A stretch of DNA of 64,000 nucleotides from Sphingobium sp. CECT 9361 (GCF_918741285.1 NZ_CAKKNC010000007.1:62001-126000), one strand, 5' to 3'; shown: positions 26,490-35,726, counted from the first letter of the stretch. The notes: generated by a model not told the origin, from the letters alone. Translations and numbers: made by a program.

Positions 26490-27905
26490 TCAGCTTTCGA
26501 CATATTTCATCAGCGTATTCTGGAACTGGCGGATCTGGATTTCCTGATAATTGGCCAGTTGCACTTCGCCGTTCATCGAGGCTTTGAGCCCCTGCTGCAC
26601 ATAGGGCAAATTATCCATGTCCTGTTCGAACACGTCGCCCAAGATGCCCAGCTCGGGCGCTTCGGTCCATTTCTGCGTGTCGGTCAGGAACTTCATGGGC
26701 GGTGCCTTGGGATGCGGCTGGCCCGGGGGAACGCGCGTCAGCACGCGCACTTCCATCAGGCAGTGATCGACATCCTTCCACGGACGCCAGCGATAGACGA
26801 TGTTCGGCTGAAAACCGGCCCAGGGGCTGAAATTGGGGAACACGTTGTAGAGGAGCGCGTCCATCATCTCCGCGTCCGACGCGAAGCTGACATCGTGCCC
26901 GAACATCTTGGTCGTCGTCTCGCGCAGGCTTGCGCCCAGTGCTTCGCGCGCGGTTTTGCCTTCCGGCACCTTGACGTTGTAGCCGCCTTCTTCCTGCGCG
27001 ATGTTCTCGTCATAGTTATCCGACGAGCGACCGTTATATTTGACGAACTCGTCGACGATCCACTGCTGCTCCTTGCCTTCCGGGTCGATATGCGGGGACA
27101 TGGTGCCAAAGGGCGTGACCGTCAGGTTCACATAGTCGCCATAGGTGTTGTACATCGAATTGGCGTCGCCGGTGAACGGCAGCAATTGCGGATGGGTGAC
27201 GACGGTGTGCCAGCTTTCCATGAAGGCCTCCATCACCACTTTCCAGTTGGCGGGAACGACCTTACCGACCCAGATGGCCGTCGCGCATTCCTCATGCTTC
27301 CAGCGTTTGAAATGCTCGGGGATAGGTGCGAGAAACTCTTCGAGCGTGGGCCCTTCGGCAGCTTCACGCAGGAAGATATAGCCGCCCCAGCGCCCCACCG
27401 AGATTTCGGGAAGCTGCATCTCCTCATCGGAGAGATGGGAGAAATCCCAGCGGCAGGGAATTTGCTTCAACGATCCGTCATTGTTCCAGGTGAAACCGTG
27501 GAACGGACATTGCAGCTCCGCCGTCCAGCCATCTTCCGTCTTCAGCTTGCGCCCGCGATGCAGGCAGACATTGGCGAAGGACCGGATCGATCCATCCTCC
27601 TGCCGCATGATGATGAAGGACTTGCCGGCATTTTCATACACGACATAATCGCCCGCTTCCGGCAGTTCTTCCTCGCGGGCAGCCATCTGCCAGATGCGCG
27701 GCCAGAGACGCTGGTTCTCCAGCGCGAAGAAAGCCGGATCGGTGTAGCGCGACGTCGGGATCGGATCGGACCCCAGATTTTCATATTCGTCTTCGTATAG
27801 AAACTCGGGCACCGGGTTCGTATCGGCCAGCGCCAGATCGCGCACCGACGGACCGGGGCATCGCGGTAATGGCGTGCCTTTGATCTTGGAATCGCGTTCA
27901 GCCAT
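26490..27905 (-). CDS. Rieske non-heme iron oxygenase, alpha subunit
   Basis: A 471-residue ring-hydroxylating oxygenase component. The Rieske [2Fe-2S] ligands are Cys114 and His116 in CLHRG and Cys133 and His136 in CPFHGF. The catalytic iron site is in NWKVVMEAFMESWHTVVTH (His233 and His238), with an acidic third ligand further on. It would use O2 and electrons from a ferredoxin/reductase pair to hydroxylate or demethylate an aromatic or related substrate. No beta subunit, ferredoxin or reductase gene lies nearby, so electron partners are encoded elsewhere. It is a single minus-strand gene next to the P450 operon. Confidence 0.92.
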   Translation of the reverse strand: MAERDSKIKGTPLPRCPGPSVRDLALADTNPVPEFLYEDEYENLGSDPIPTSRYTDPAFFALENQRLWPRIWQMAAREEELPEAGDYVVYENAGKSFIIMRQEDGSIRSFANVCLHRGRKLKTEDGWTAELQCPFHGFTWNNDGSLKQIPCRWDFSHLSDEEMQLPEISVGRWGGYIFLREAAEGPTLEEFLAPIPEHFKRWKHEECATAIWVGKVVPANWKVVMEAFMESWHTVVTHPQLLPFTGDANSMYNTYGDYVNLTVTPFGTMSPHIDPEGKEQQWIVDEFVKYNGRSSDNYDENIAQEEGGYNVKVPEGKTAREALGASLRETTTKMFGHDVSFASDAEMMDALLYNVFPNFSPWAGFQPNIVYRWRPWKDVDHCLMEVRVLTRVPPGQPHPKAPPMKFLTDTQKWTEAPELGILGDVFEQDMDNLPYVQQGLKASMNGEVQLANYQEIQIRQFQNTLMKYVES

Positions 27906-27974
27906 GAATCCTGTCTCCTGAATATTTGGCGCTATCTTAGCCTGTCCTGACGCCAGCGCGACCTATGGATTGCG

Positions 27975-29183
27975 TCAGGCATCCCATCGCAGCGGTAATG
28001 ATTCCAGCGTGCCGACAATGCCGCCATGCACGACCGGCGGGGCATCGCCGTCATAAGCGAAGCGCGGGATGCGGGCGAACCACTGGTCCAGCGAAATCAG
28101 AATTTCCGTCCGCGCCAGATGCGCGCCGGGGCAGCGATGCGGGCCGTTGCCGAAGGTGGAATGGGCAGGCGCGCGGCGCGTGAAGTCCAGCTCCATCGGG
28201 CAGCTATGCACCGAGGGATCGAGGCCATGGACCATGGTGGGCATTGCGACGACATCGTCCGCACGGATGACGACATCGTCCACTTCGATATCCGACAGGG
28301 CCAGCCGGGCAATGGTGACGCCGGGAAAGCGGCGGATGATTTCCTCCACCATATCGGCGCGTTTCGACACGTCGGCCAGCGCCGCCTGCGCCTCGGGATG
28401 GGTGGCGAGATAATACCAGACGAAGCCCAGCATGTTGACGACGGTATCGAGTCCCGCAATCAACACCTGCATCGCCAGTTGCAATGCGCGCGTATCGGTC
28501 ATGGTCGCACCGTCGATCTCCCCCACCAGCAATACCGAGAGCAGATCGTCACCGGGCGATTGCCGCCGCTGCCGCACTACGGGGGCAAGATAGGCGGCAA
28601 GCATATCCGAAGCGTGGGTGAACGGAAGATCCGGATTTGCCCGGACCATCGCATCGCAACAATATTTGAGCATTGCCGCGTCTGTCTGCGGCAGACCGAC
28701 CAGCGCCATGAAAATGCGGATGGGAAACTGGCTGCTATAGTCCGCAATGAAATCGCATGTCCCGCGTGCGACGAAACCGTCGATCAACTCCGCCGAGACT
28801 GCCGCGATATTGTCATGGATCATACGGACGGTGCGGGGCGACAGCGCCCGGTTCAGCAAGGTGCGATAGGGCGTGTGTTCCGGCGGGTCCAATGTCGTGG
28901 GCACCAGCTTGTGATGCTGCGACACGTCGCGCGGGATGAAGAGGATGCGGTTCGACAAAACCTCCGGCCTGTCGAACAACTGGTGCAGCAACGGGCCATC
29001 GGTGACGATCCAGTGGCCGCCATTGCGATCCGTCCACATCAGCTTGTGCGGGGTATCGGCAACCAGTTTGTGCCATGCCTGATGAAAGTCGCCCCCCGGG
29101 CCAAGCGGCGCGTTTACGTCAAAATCGATGACCCGGTCGTCCGGCACATGCGCCGGACGAGATGCCGCGACCGCCACGCTCAT
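27975..29183 (-). CDS. cytochrome P450
   Basis: A 402-residue soluble bacterial class I P450. The heme-binding motif FGNGPHRCPGAH gives the thiolate Cys351; the I-helix oxygen-binding segment is AGLDTVVN (244-251), and the ExxR salt bridge is Glu281-Arg284 in EEIIRRF. It needs a ferredoxin and reductase, which are not in the window. ATG 29183 overlaps the stop of the SDR gene by 4 bp, so both are made together. P450s of this layout in sphingomonads often oxidise terpenoids, steroids or alkylphenols; the substrate here is unknown. Confidence 0.94.
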   Translation of the reverse strand: MSVAVAASRPAHVPDDRVIDFDVNAPLGPGGDFHQAWHKLVADTPHKLMWTDRNGGHWIVTDGPLLHQLFDRPEVLSNRILFIPRDVSQHHKLVPTTLDPPEHTPYRTLLNRALSPRTVRMIHDNIAAVSAELIDGFVARGTCDFIADYSSQFPIRIFMALVGLPQTDAAMLKYCCDAMVRANPDLPFTHASDMLAAYLAPVVRQRRQSPGDDLLSVLLVGEIDGATMTDTRALQLAMQVLIAGLDTVVNMLGFVWYYLATHPEAQAALADVSKRADMVEEIIRRFPGVTIARLALSDIEVDDVVIRADDVVAMPTMVHGLDPSVHSCPMELDFTRRAPAHSTFGNGPHRCPGAHLARTEILISLDQWFARIPRFAYDGDAPPVVHGGIVGTLESLPLRWDA

Positions 29184-29947
29184 TGCGCGGTCATGCCGCC
29201 ATCGACGATGAACTCCGCGCCGGTGATATATTTCGCATCGTCGGACGCCAGGAAAGCGATCATTGCGCCGATGTCGTCGGGATCGCCCAGACGGCCCATC
29301 GGAATGGCGGCTTCGATGATGTCGAACTGCTCCTTGTTATCCGCGAGTGCCACGTCCTGCATCTCGGTCCAAATCGAGCCGGGGTGGACGGAGTTGACGC
29401 GAATCTGTTCCCGCGCTGCTTCCATCGCTATCGCCTTGGTCATCAGGCGCACGCCGCCCTTGCTGGCCGCATAAGCCGCGCAACCCGGTACGCCGATGAC
29501 GCCAGCAATGGACGACAGATTGATAATGGAGCCCCCCCGCCCCTGTGCGCGCATCTGATCCAGCCCCGCCTTGCAACCCAGATAGACGCTGTTCAGATTG
29601 ACGTTGAGCTGATGGTCCCAGGCGCCTTTGGTCATCACGCTCATCATCTTGAGCACGGCGATCCCCGCATTGTTGACGAGGATGTCCAGCCCGCCAAGCT
29701 TTTCCACGACCGCTGCCATGACGGCGTCCCACGCTGCTTCGTCGGTCACGTCATGCGCCATCGCATAGGCTTCATGTCCCTGCGCAGTCAGTTCCGCTGC
29801 GCGCTCCGCCACGCGCGCGCCGTCGATATCGGTCAGGAACAGCTTTGCCCCCTGCTCCGCCATCTTGCGCGCAGCGGAGAAGCCAAGCCCCTTGGCCGAC
29901 GCCGCACCGGTAATCAGCGCCGTTTTGCTGCGCAGGTCGATCATCAT
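29180..29947 (-). CDS. short-chain dehydrogenase/reductase
   Basis: A 255-residue classical SDR. The cofactor loop is LITGAASAKGLGFSAA (11-26), followed by NNAG at 92-95 and the catalytic Ser146, Tyr159 and Lys163 in NLSSIAG and YAASKGG. Asp40 at the end of strand 2 (LFLTDIDG) favours NAD over NADP. It ends with the typical ITGAEFIVDGGMTAQ. It is the first gene of an operon with the P450, so it probably oxidises the alcohol that the P450 forms or a related intermediate. Confidence 0.92.
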   Translation of the reverse strand: MMIDLRSKTALITGAASAKGLGFSAARKMAEQGAKLFLTDIDGARVAERAAELTAQGHEAYAMAHDVTDEAAWDAVMAAVVEKLGGLDILVNNAGIAVLKMMSVMTKGAWDHQLNVNLNSVYLGCKAGLDQMRAQGRGGSIINLSSIAGVIGVPGCAAYAASKGGVRLMTKAIAMEAAREQIRVNSVHPGSIWTEMQDVALADNKEQFDIIEAAIPMGRLGDPDDIGAMIAFLASDDAKYITGAEFIVDGGMTAQ

Positions 29948-30014
29948 GGTCTCAAGCCCTCATCCGTCATTTGTGGTATCGTGAGAGAGAACCGCGCAAA
30001 CGGGTGGTGAGGCA

Positions 30015-30026
30015 ACTAGCGCTAGT
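30015..30026. promoter_or_regulatory. 12-bp perfect palindrome, candidate operator
   Basis: The sequence actagcgctagt lies in the 150-bp gap between the divergent SDR-P450 and MDR-Rieske operons. Its symmetry and place suggest a site for a dimeric regulator controlling both sides. No regulator gene is adjacent, and the assignment is inference. Confidence 0.35.
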
Positions 30027-30097
30027 CAGAGGGCAGACTGACACAGGCGCGACATATGATCGAGGCAGAGGACAGCTCCGGGGACACAGAACACAGA

Positions 30098-31123
30098 ATG
30101 ACGCGCATCAACCACCGGATAACCCTGGCGCGGCGACCGACCGGTCTGCCCGATCGTGAGGACTTCGCTTTCGTAGAAACGCCCGTCGCGCCGCTGGCGG
30201 AGGGCGAAATGCTGGTGCGCAATCGCGTGCTGGCTATGGACGCGGCGATCCGGGGCTTTCTGGACGACCGACCGAGCTATCTGCCGCCCGTCGCCATCGG
30301 CGAAGTCGTGCGCGGCATGATGCTGGGCGAAGTCGTGGAGAGTCGCGCGGCGGGCTTTGCCCCCGGCGATATCGTGCGGGCACTGGCGGGCTGGGAAGAC
30401 TATAGCATCCTCACCGCCGATGCGCTGGGCATGGAAAAGCTGGATATCGCCGACCGGGACCAGATGTCTCTGCAGATGGGGACTTTGGGACCGTCTGGAC
30501 TGACCGCCTATGTCGGGCTGTTCGCTATCGGTCAGATCAAGGCGGGCGATGTCGTCGCGATCAGCGCGGCGGCAGGTGCGGTGGGCAATGTCGCGGGGCA
30601 GATCGCACGCCTCACCGGATGCCGGACGATTGCCATTGCGGGCGGCGCAGACAAGGGCGCGCTGTGCCGCGATCTGGGTTTCGACGCGGTGATCGACTAT
30701 CGCGCGCCGGGTGCGCTGTCCGACAAGATCGCGCAGGCGGCACCAGAGGGCGTCGACGTCTATTTCGACAATGTCGGCGGCGAGATACTCGACACGATGC
30801 TGCCGCAGATGCGCGATTTCGGGCGTATCGTGGTGTGCGGGATGATCGCCAATTACAATAATGCCGACGACCAGTATCCAATCCGCAATCTGTGGCAGTT
30901 GCTGGTGAAGCGCGCGACGATGCGCGGCTTCCTGACCTATGACCATCCAGAGTATCTGGGCGAGGCGCAATCGCGTATCGGTGAGTGGGTACGGACGGGC
31001 GCATTGCGGCCGCTGGAAAATATCAGCCACGGGCTTTCGGCCACGCCGGACGCTTTCATCCGCCTGATGCAGGGCCGAACGACGGGTAAAACCGTCGTCT
31101 GCCTCGACCCGGCGGACGCTTAG
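30098..31123 (+). CDS. NADP-dependent oxidoreductase (MDR superfamily, leukotriene B4 dehydrogenase/CurA type)
   Basis: A 341-residue zinc-free medium-chain reductase. It begins TRINHRITLARRPTGLP, the usual start of this subgroup, and has the dinucleotide-binding AAAGAVGNVAGQIARL, GCRTIAIAGG and the segment VDVYFDNVGGEILD. Family members reduce the double bond of alpha,beta-unsaturated ketones or aldehydes. ATG 30098 is preferred to the upstream in-frame ATG 30056, because the family start follows directly. It precedes a Rieske oxygenase gene by 11 bp, and both probably belong to one catabolic operon. Confidence 0.9.
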   Translation: MTRINHRITLARRPTGLPDREDFAFVETPVAPLAEGEMLVRNRVLAMDAAIRGFLDDRPSYLPPVAIGEVVRGMMLGEVVESRAAGFAPGDIVRALAGWEDYSILTADALGMEKLDIADRDQMSLQMGTLGPSGLTAYVGLFAIGQIKAGDVVAISAAAGAVGNVAGQIARLTGCRTIAIAGGADKGALCRDLGFDAVIDYRAPGALSDKIAQAAPEGVDVYFDNVGGEILDTMLPQMRDFGRIVVCGMIANYNNADDQYPIRNLWQLLVKRATMRGFLTYDHPEYLGEAQSRIGEWVRTGALRPLENISHGLSATPDAFIRLMQGRTTGKTVVCLDPADA

Positions 31124-31134
31124 GAGCAGGACAT

Positions 31135-32313
31135 ATGGGCTATAACGAGACCATCGGCAAAGAAGCCGAAAAGATGCTGGAATATGTGGAGACCGGCACC
31201 ACCGATTGCGCCGACGGCACGATGGAAATCCCGGCGAGCGCCTATACCGACCCCGCCTATTTCGCGCGGGAGATGTCGGAAATCTTCATGAAGCTGCCGC
31301 TGCTGGCGGCGCTGACCGCCGAAATGCCCAATCCGGGCGACTACAAGGCGATGGACCTGATGGGCAAACCCATCCTCATCACGCGCAAGACCGACGGCAG
31401 CGTTGCGGCGATGCTAAACGTCTGCACCCATCGCGGCATGATCCTGAAGCCTGAAGGCCACGGCAATGCCAAGCGGTTATCCTGCCCCTATCATGGCTGG
31501 ACGTTCCTGAACGACGGGAAGCTGCTGGGCGTGGCCGATCCGCAGAAATTCGGGCCGGTGTGCAAGGAAGAACGCAACCTCACCACCCTGCCCGTAGTCG
31601 AGGCTGGCGGTGTTATCTGGGTTTGCCTGACGCCGGGTATGGAGATCGACATCGAAGCGCATCTGGGCGGGATGCTGGACGATCTCAATTCCTACAAGCT
31701 GGACGAGTGGCATTATTGCGGATCGCGGCGTATCCACGGCGCGAACTGGAAGATCGCCTATGACGGCTATCTGGAAGGCTATCACTTCGCCGCGGCGCAT
31801 CCCGAAACCATCCACCCGCGCACCTTCAGCAACATCATGCACTTCACCGCGCTCGGCCCGCATATGCGCGTGGGCTATCCGCAGGTGCGGATCAAGGAAG
31901 CGCTGGGCGCACTGCCGCGCGAAAGCTGGGGCAGCCATGAGAATGAAGGGTTCGACTTCGTGCGGACCATCTTCCCCAATGTCAGCATCTTCTTCGCGCC
32001 GGAAATCACGCAGGTCGCGCAACTGATCCCCGGCCCGACGCCGGACAAAAACACCACCAACCTGCTCTTCATCCGCCGCGCACCGCCCAAGGATGCAGAG
32101 GATGCAGCGGGCATCGAAGGCATGATGGACTGGCTGAGCGAAGTCGTGGACCGGGAGGATTATGGCGTCGGCCTGCAGGTGCAGCGCGGCATGGAATCGG
32201 GCGCGATCAAGACCGTGCTGTTCGGGCAGAACGAGCGCGGCAACCAGTATTTCCATCGGACCATCGACTATATGCTCAGCGACGATCCGGCAAAGACGAT
32301 GCCCGATTTGTAA
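31135..32313 (+). CDS. Rieske non-heme iron oxygenase, alpha subunit (second copy)
   Basis: A 392-residue oxygenase. The Rieske ligands are Cys97 and His99 in CTHRG and Cys117 and His120 in CPYHGW. The catalytic site is in ANWKIAYDGYLEGYHFAAAH, with the two histidines at the end. It is shorter than and clearly distinct from the Rieske protein encoded at 26490-27905, so the two are not a recent duplication. It follows the MDR gene by 11 bp. No ferredoxin or reductase gene follows; the next element is an intergenic repeat. Confidence 0.92.
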   Translation: MGYNETIGKEAEKMLEYVETGTTDCADGTMEIPASAYTDPAYFAREMSEIFMKLPLLAALTAEMPNPGDYKAMDLMGKPILITRKTDGSVAAMLNVCTHRGMILKPEGHGNAKRLSCPYHGWTFLNDGKLLGVADPQKFGPVCKEERNLTTLPVVEAGGVIWVCLTPGMEIDIEAHLGGMLDDLNSYKLDEWHYCGSRRIHGANWKIAYDGYLEGYHFAAAHPETIHPRTFSNIMHFTALGPHMRVGYPQVRIKEALGALPRESWGSHENEGFDFVRTIFPNVSIFFAPEITQVAQLIPGPTPDKNTTNLLFIRRAPPKDAEDAAGIEGMMDWLSEVVDREDYGVGLQVQRGMESGAIKTVLFGQNERGNQYFHRTIDYMLSDDPAKTMPDL

Positions 32314-32385
32314 GGCGCCGGCGCTGACCCTTCGTCATTGCGATACCAAATTACGATAGTTGCAACACATGGCAACGGTCTTGCC

Positions 32386-32451
32386 GTTCCCCGGCGAAGG
32401 CCGGGGTCCCGTCCCACGCTCAGAACTGGGCCCCGGCCTTCGCCGGGGAAC
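32386..32451. repeat. palindromic intergenic repeat between convergent genes
   Basis: Two 24-nt arms, at 32386-32409 and 32428-32451, are reverse complements with one mismatch and are separated by 18 bp. Each arm contains ccccggcgaaggccgggg, itself a near palindrome. The element sits in the 183-bp gap where the Rieske gene and rsh converge and could form a large hairpin in both transcripts. Confidence 0.85.
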
Positions 32452-32496
32452 AACAGAGTTTAGGTTCCTATCAACGCATGTTGGGATGAGGCAGCT

Positions 32497-34602
32497 CTAA
32501 ACCCGGTCTGCCTGAACCACGATATCCAGCGCCCTTAGCGCAGACAGAATGCGGTTGAGGTGCTGGGCGTCACTGACCTCCAGGTCGATGACGTCGGTGT
32601 GGAACGGGCCTTCGCGGTTCACCAGTTGCAGGTTGAGGATGTTCGCCTTGTTCGCGCCGAAGATGTTGGCGACCGACGCCAGCGCACCCGGTTGATTCTT
32701 GACGATGATCGCAAGGCGCGCAGTGCCGCCCTTCGACTTGGTATCCCACGCCAGATCGACCCATTCGGCGTCCAGCCCGCATTCCAGCACCTTGCAATCG
32801 ATGGTGTGCACTTCGATCGGCACGCCCACACGGCGCAGCCCGACGATGCGGTCGCCCGGTACGGGGTGGCAGCAATCGCTGAGCACATAGGCGATTCCCG
32901 GCGTCAGCCCACGGATCGACACCGGCTCATGCTGGCGCGGATGCGCATCATCCGATCCTTCCGCCGTAGTCGATCCGGGGATCAGCGCTTCGAGCACTTC
33001 GGCGTCGGTCACGCGGTGGGTTGCGATGGCGATCATCAGGGCCGCGCGATCCTCCAGCTTCAGGCGCTTCAAGCCCGCGTTGAAGCCCTTGTCGCCGATC
33101 TCGACCGGCAAGCGGCTGGCGATTTCCTCGTACAGCTTTTCACCCAGCGCGATCTGCTCGCCGCGCTGCTTGTTGCGGATATAGCGGCGGATGGCGGCGC
33201 GCGCCTTGCCGGTGACGACGAAGGTCAGCCAGCCGGGCTGCGGCTCCTGCCCGTCCGATTTCAGGATTTCGACCTGATCGCCATTTTCGAGGGACGTGCG
33301 CAGCGGCATGACGCGGCCATTGATCTTCGCACCCACGGTCTGGTTGCCCAGTCGCGTGTGGACGGCATAAGCAAAATCGACCGGCGTCGATCCCTTGGGC
33401 AACTGGTGCAGTTCACCCTTGGGCGAGAACGCGAAGATGCGATCCTGATACATCGCCATGCGGGTATGTTCGAGAAGCTCGTCCGCATCCTGGCTCTGTT
33501 CGAGAATTTCGACCAGATCGCGCAGCCACCCTGCCTGCCCGTCCGGCCGGGTGGTCTGACCGCCGCTCGATTGCTTGTATGCCCAGTGCGCCGCCAGCCC
33601 GAATTCGCTGTCGCGGTGCATGTCCTGACTGCGGATCTGCACCTCTATGCGCGCATTCTCGCTGTGGATGACGGTGGTGTGGATCGACCGGTATCCATTG
33701 CGCTTGGGCGTGGAGATGTAATCCTTGAACTTGCCGGGCACCATTTTAAAATGCTGGTGAATGATGCCCAGCGCCCGATAGCAATCCTCGGTCTTTTCGG
33801 TGATGACGCGAAAGGCCATGACATCGGTTAGCTGCTCGAAACTGATGTGCCGTTCCTGCATCTTCCGCCAGATGGAATAAGGATGCTTTTCCCGGCCTGA
33901 CACGGTCACCCGCACATCGTTGCTGCCCAACAGCAGTTGCAGGCTGGATGCGATCCGCTCGACCTTGTCCTCGCCGCCTTCCTTCAGATGCTCCAGCCGC
34001 TTGGTGATGCTGTCATAGGCTTCGGGTTCGAGTTCGCGGAAAGCGAGCAACTGCATCTCACGCATGAAATCATACATGCCGATCCGCTCGGCGAGCGGCG
34101 CGTAGATATCCATCGTCTCCTTGGCGATGCGCCGCCGCTTTTCGGGCTTGGCGATGAAATGCAGCGTCCGCATATTGTGCAGACGGTCGGCCAGCTTCAC
34201 CAGCAGCACGCGAATATCGTCCGACATCGCCAGCAGGAATTTGCGCAAATTCTCCGCCGCGCGTTCGTTTTCCGACTGCGCTTCGATCTTGGAGAGCTTC
34301 GTCACGCCATCGACCAGCCGCGCGACATCCTTGCCGAACGCTTTCTCGATCTCCTCATAGGTGACCAGCGTGTCCTCGATCGTGTCGTGCAGCAGCGCAG
34401 TCACGATCGTCTGATCGTCGAGATAAAGGTCCGTCAGGATGCCCGCGACTTCGATCGGGTGACTGAAATAGGGGTCTCCGCTCGCCCGTTTCTGGCTGCC
34501 ATGTTTCTGGACCGAAAACACATAGGCGCGGTTGATCATCGCTTCGTCCGCATCCGGATCGTAGCTTTTTACCCGTTCGACAAGTTCATACTGACGCAAC
34601 AT
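32497..34602 (-). CDS. rsh: bifunctional (p)ppGpp synthetase/hydrolase (RelA/SpoT homologue)
   Basis: A 701-residue stringent-response enzyme. The N-terminal HD hydrolase domain has HDTIEDT and LADRLHNMRTL; the synthetase domain has the RISTPKRNGYRSIHTTV-like loop (YISTPKRNGYRSIHT) and the conserved EVQIRSQ segment. The C-terminal half has a TGS domain (FAFSPKGELHQLPKGSTPVDFAYAVHT), a helical/zinc-finger part and an ACT domain (ARLAIIVKNQPGALASVANIF). Both catalytic domains look intact. It is the single long RSH usual in alphaproteobacteria and also influences the general stress response. The gene stands alone on the minus strand. Confidence 0.96.
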   Translation of the reverse strand: MLRQYELVERVKSYDPDADEAMINRAYVFSVQKHGSQKRASGDPYFSHPIEVAGILTDLYLDDQTIVTALLHDTIEDTLVTYEEIEKAFGKDVARLVDGVTKLSKIEAQSENERAAENLRKFLLAMSDDIRVLLVKLADRLHNMRTLHFIAKPEKRRRIAKETMDIYAPLAERIGMYDFMREMQLLAFRELEPEAYDSITKRLEHLKEGGEDKVERIASSLQLLLGSNDVRVTVSGREKHPYSIWRKMQERHISFEQLTDVMAFRVITEKTEDCYRALGIIHQHFKMVPGKFKDYISTPKRNGYRSIHTTVIHSENARIEVQIRSQDMHRDSEFGLAAHWAYKQSSGGQTTRPDGQAGWLRDLVEILEQSQDADELLEHTRMAMYQDRIFAFSPKGELHQLPKGSTPVDFAYAVHTRLGNQTVGAKINGRVMPLRTSLENGDQVEILKSDGQEPQPGWLTFVVTGKARAAIRRYIRNKQRGEQIALGEKLYEEIASRLPVEIGDKGFNAGLKRLKLEDRAALMIAIATHRVTDAEVLEALIPGSTTAEGSDDAHPRQHEPVSIRGLTPGIAYVLSDCCHPVPGDRIVGLRRVGVPIEVHTIDCKVLECGLDAEWVDLAWDTKSKGGTARLAIIVKNQPGALASVANIFGANKANILNLQLVNREGPFHTDVIDLEVSDAQHLNRILSALRALDIVVQADRV

Positions 34603-34705
34603 AGAAAGCAGAGATGGGGGCTATAGGCCCGCAACCGCAACAAAAATATGTCACGCACCGATGCGTGCGCGCCACAATCCGTCAATAAAGTGGATTTGCC
34701 GCGCC

Positions 34706-35038
34706 TCAGGACGCCCGTTCGTTGCACGCCGCAAGCTGGGCCGCGTCAAATGCCTGCGCATCGGCGGTGAAGGCCAGAAGCGGCCCGACTGCCTTTGCAA
34801 CGGCGGCACAAACGATCGCGGGACGGCTTGCCCCTTTCGATGCGGCACACTGGTCGCCCGCACATGTCCAAAGCAACTCCCGCGCCACGAACTGCGCATG
34901 CTTGGCCGGGGTGGCGAGCGTGACCTTGTAAAAGCGCGCCGATGGCTGCGCCTGTGCCGGCAGCGCCCCGAAACCGGCGCCCGCCACTGCAGCGCCCAGC
35001 AATAGCGCACGTATGAACGATACAGTCTTGATATGCAT
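34706..35038 (-). CDS. small secreted protein, CC_3452-like
   Basis: A 110-residue protein with a clear signal peptide (FIRALLLGAAVAGAGFGALPAQA). The mature part has the pattern FYKVTLATPAK, WTCAGDQCAASKGASRPAIVCAAVAK and a final cysteine in LAACNERAS. The four cysteines could form two disulfides in the periplasm. I recall a family of this pattern in Caulobacter and sphingomonads (named after CC_3452), without function. It is transcribed away from the HxlR gene. Confidence 0.75.
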   Translation of the reverse strand: MHIKTVSFIRALLLGAAVAGAGFGALPAQAQPSARFYKVTLATPAKHAQFVARELLWTCAGDQCAASKGASRPAIVCAAVAKAVGPLLAFTADAQAFDAAQLAACNERAS

Positions 35039-35187
35039 ATTGGCCTCCCGACAACGATGTAAGTTGCGAATGGCTACCTATATAGATTCGTTTCAGATCG
35101 CAACTGTATATTCACGCGATATTCACCAGGTGGGCGTCATGGATTGCATTTTGCAACGTTGGAAGGATTGCGCTAAGGTGTGCGGCT

Positions 35188-35682
35188 ATGATGGATCATG
35201 AGAAACGTGAGATAGAAGCGTTGCAGCAATGCGGGCTTCCCAACGCTCTCGAAGCGATGGGGGAACGCTGGTCGTTCATGATCCTGCGCGGTGCGCTTAC
35301 GGGCATCCGTCATTTTGAGGATTTTCAGTCTACACTCGGCATCGCGCGCAACATCCTTGCCAATCGCCTCGCGCGGCTGGTGGAAAAAGGGATCATGGCG
35401 CGGGAACCCATGAGCTGCGACCGGCGCAAGGTGGAATATAGCCTGACGCAGAAAGGCCGCGCTTTGGCGCCGGTGATGATTGCCCTGCGGCAATGGGGCG
35501 AAAAGTGGGAATGCGGCGTGCCTTCCGTCCCCGTCCTGTGCGACCGCCGCGACGGCAAACCGATCCAGCAGATCGGCATCCAGTCCCACGATGGCCGGAT
35601 GCTGGAAGTCGATGATCTGATGTGGGTGTTCGACGACGAACAAACCCCCGTCTGCGAAGAACGCACGCACGCCACGGCCTGA
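35188..35682 (+). CDS. HxlR-family winged-helix transcriptional regulator
   Basis: A 164-residue regulator. The domain begins with a cysteine-containing segment (LQQCGLPNALEAMGERWSFMILRGAL), then the recognition region FQSTLGIARNILANRLARLVEKGIM and the wing REPMSCDRRKVEYSLTQKGRAL. HxlR proteins often sense electrophiles or oxidants through that N-terminal cysteine. The C-terminal 55 residues are longer than the family minimum. ATG 35188 and ATG 35191 are both possible; AAGG lies 9 bp upstream of the first. The target is unclear: the divergent secreted-protein gene is the nearest candidate. Confidence 0.9.
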   Translation: MMDHEKREIEALQQCGLPNALEAMGERWSFMILRGALTGIRHFEDFQSTLGIARNILANRLARLVEKGIMAREPMSCDRRKVEYSLTQKGRALAPVMIALRQWGEKWECGVPSVPVLCDRRDGKPIQQIGIQSHDGRMLEVDDLMWVFDDEQTPVCEERTHATA

Positions 35683-35726
35683 CGCACCCCCTTCTCGGTG
35701 GCTTCAAAACCGGCTAAGCCTGCGTC

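Noticed and set aside
26385..27800. A 471-codon plus-strand frame opposite the first Rieske gene
   Set aside because: Antisense shadow; it also runs through the bidirectional terminator at 26428-26465.
28026..29474. A 482-codon plus-strand frame opposite the P450 and SDR genes
   Set aside because: Shadow of two genes with complete catalytic motifs; no ribosome site or domain pattern.
30026..31030. A 334-codon minus-strand frame opposite the MDR reductase
   Set aside because: Shadow; His/Arg/Gln-rich without domain pattern.
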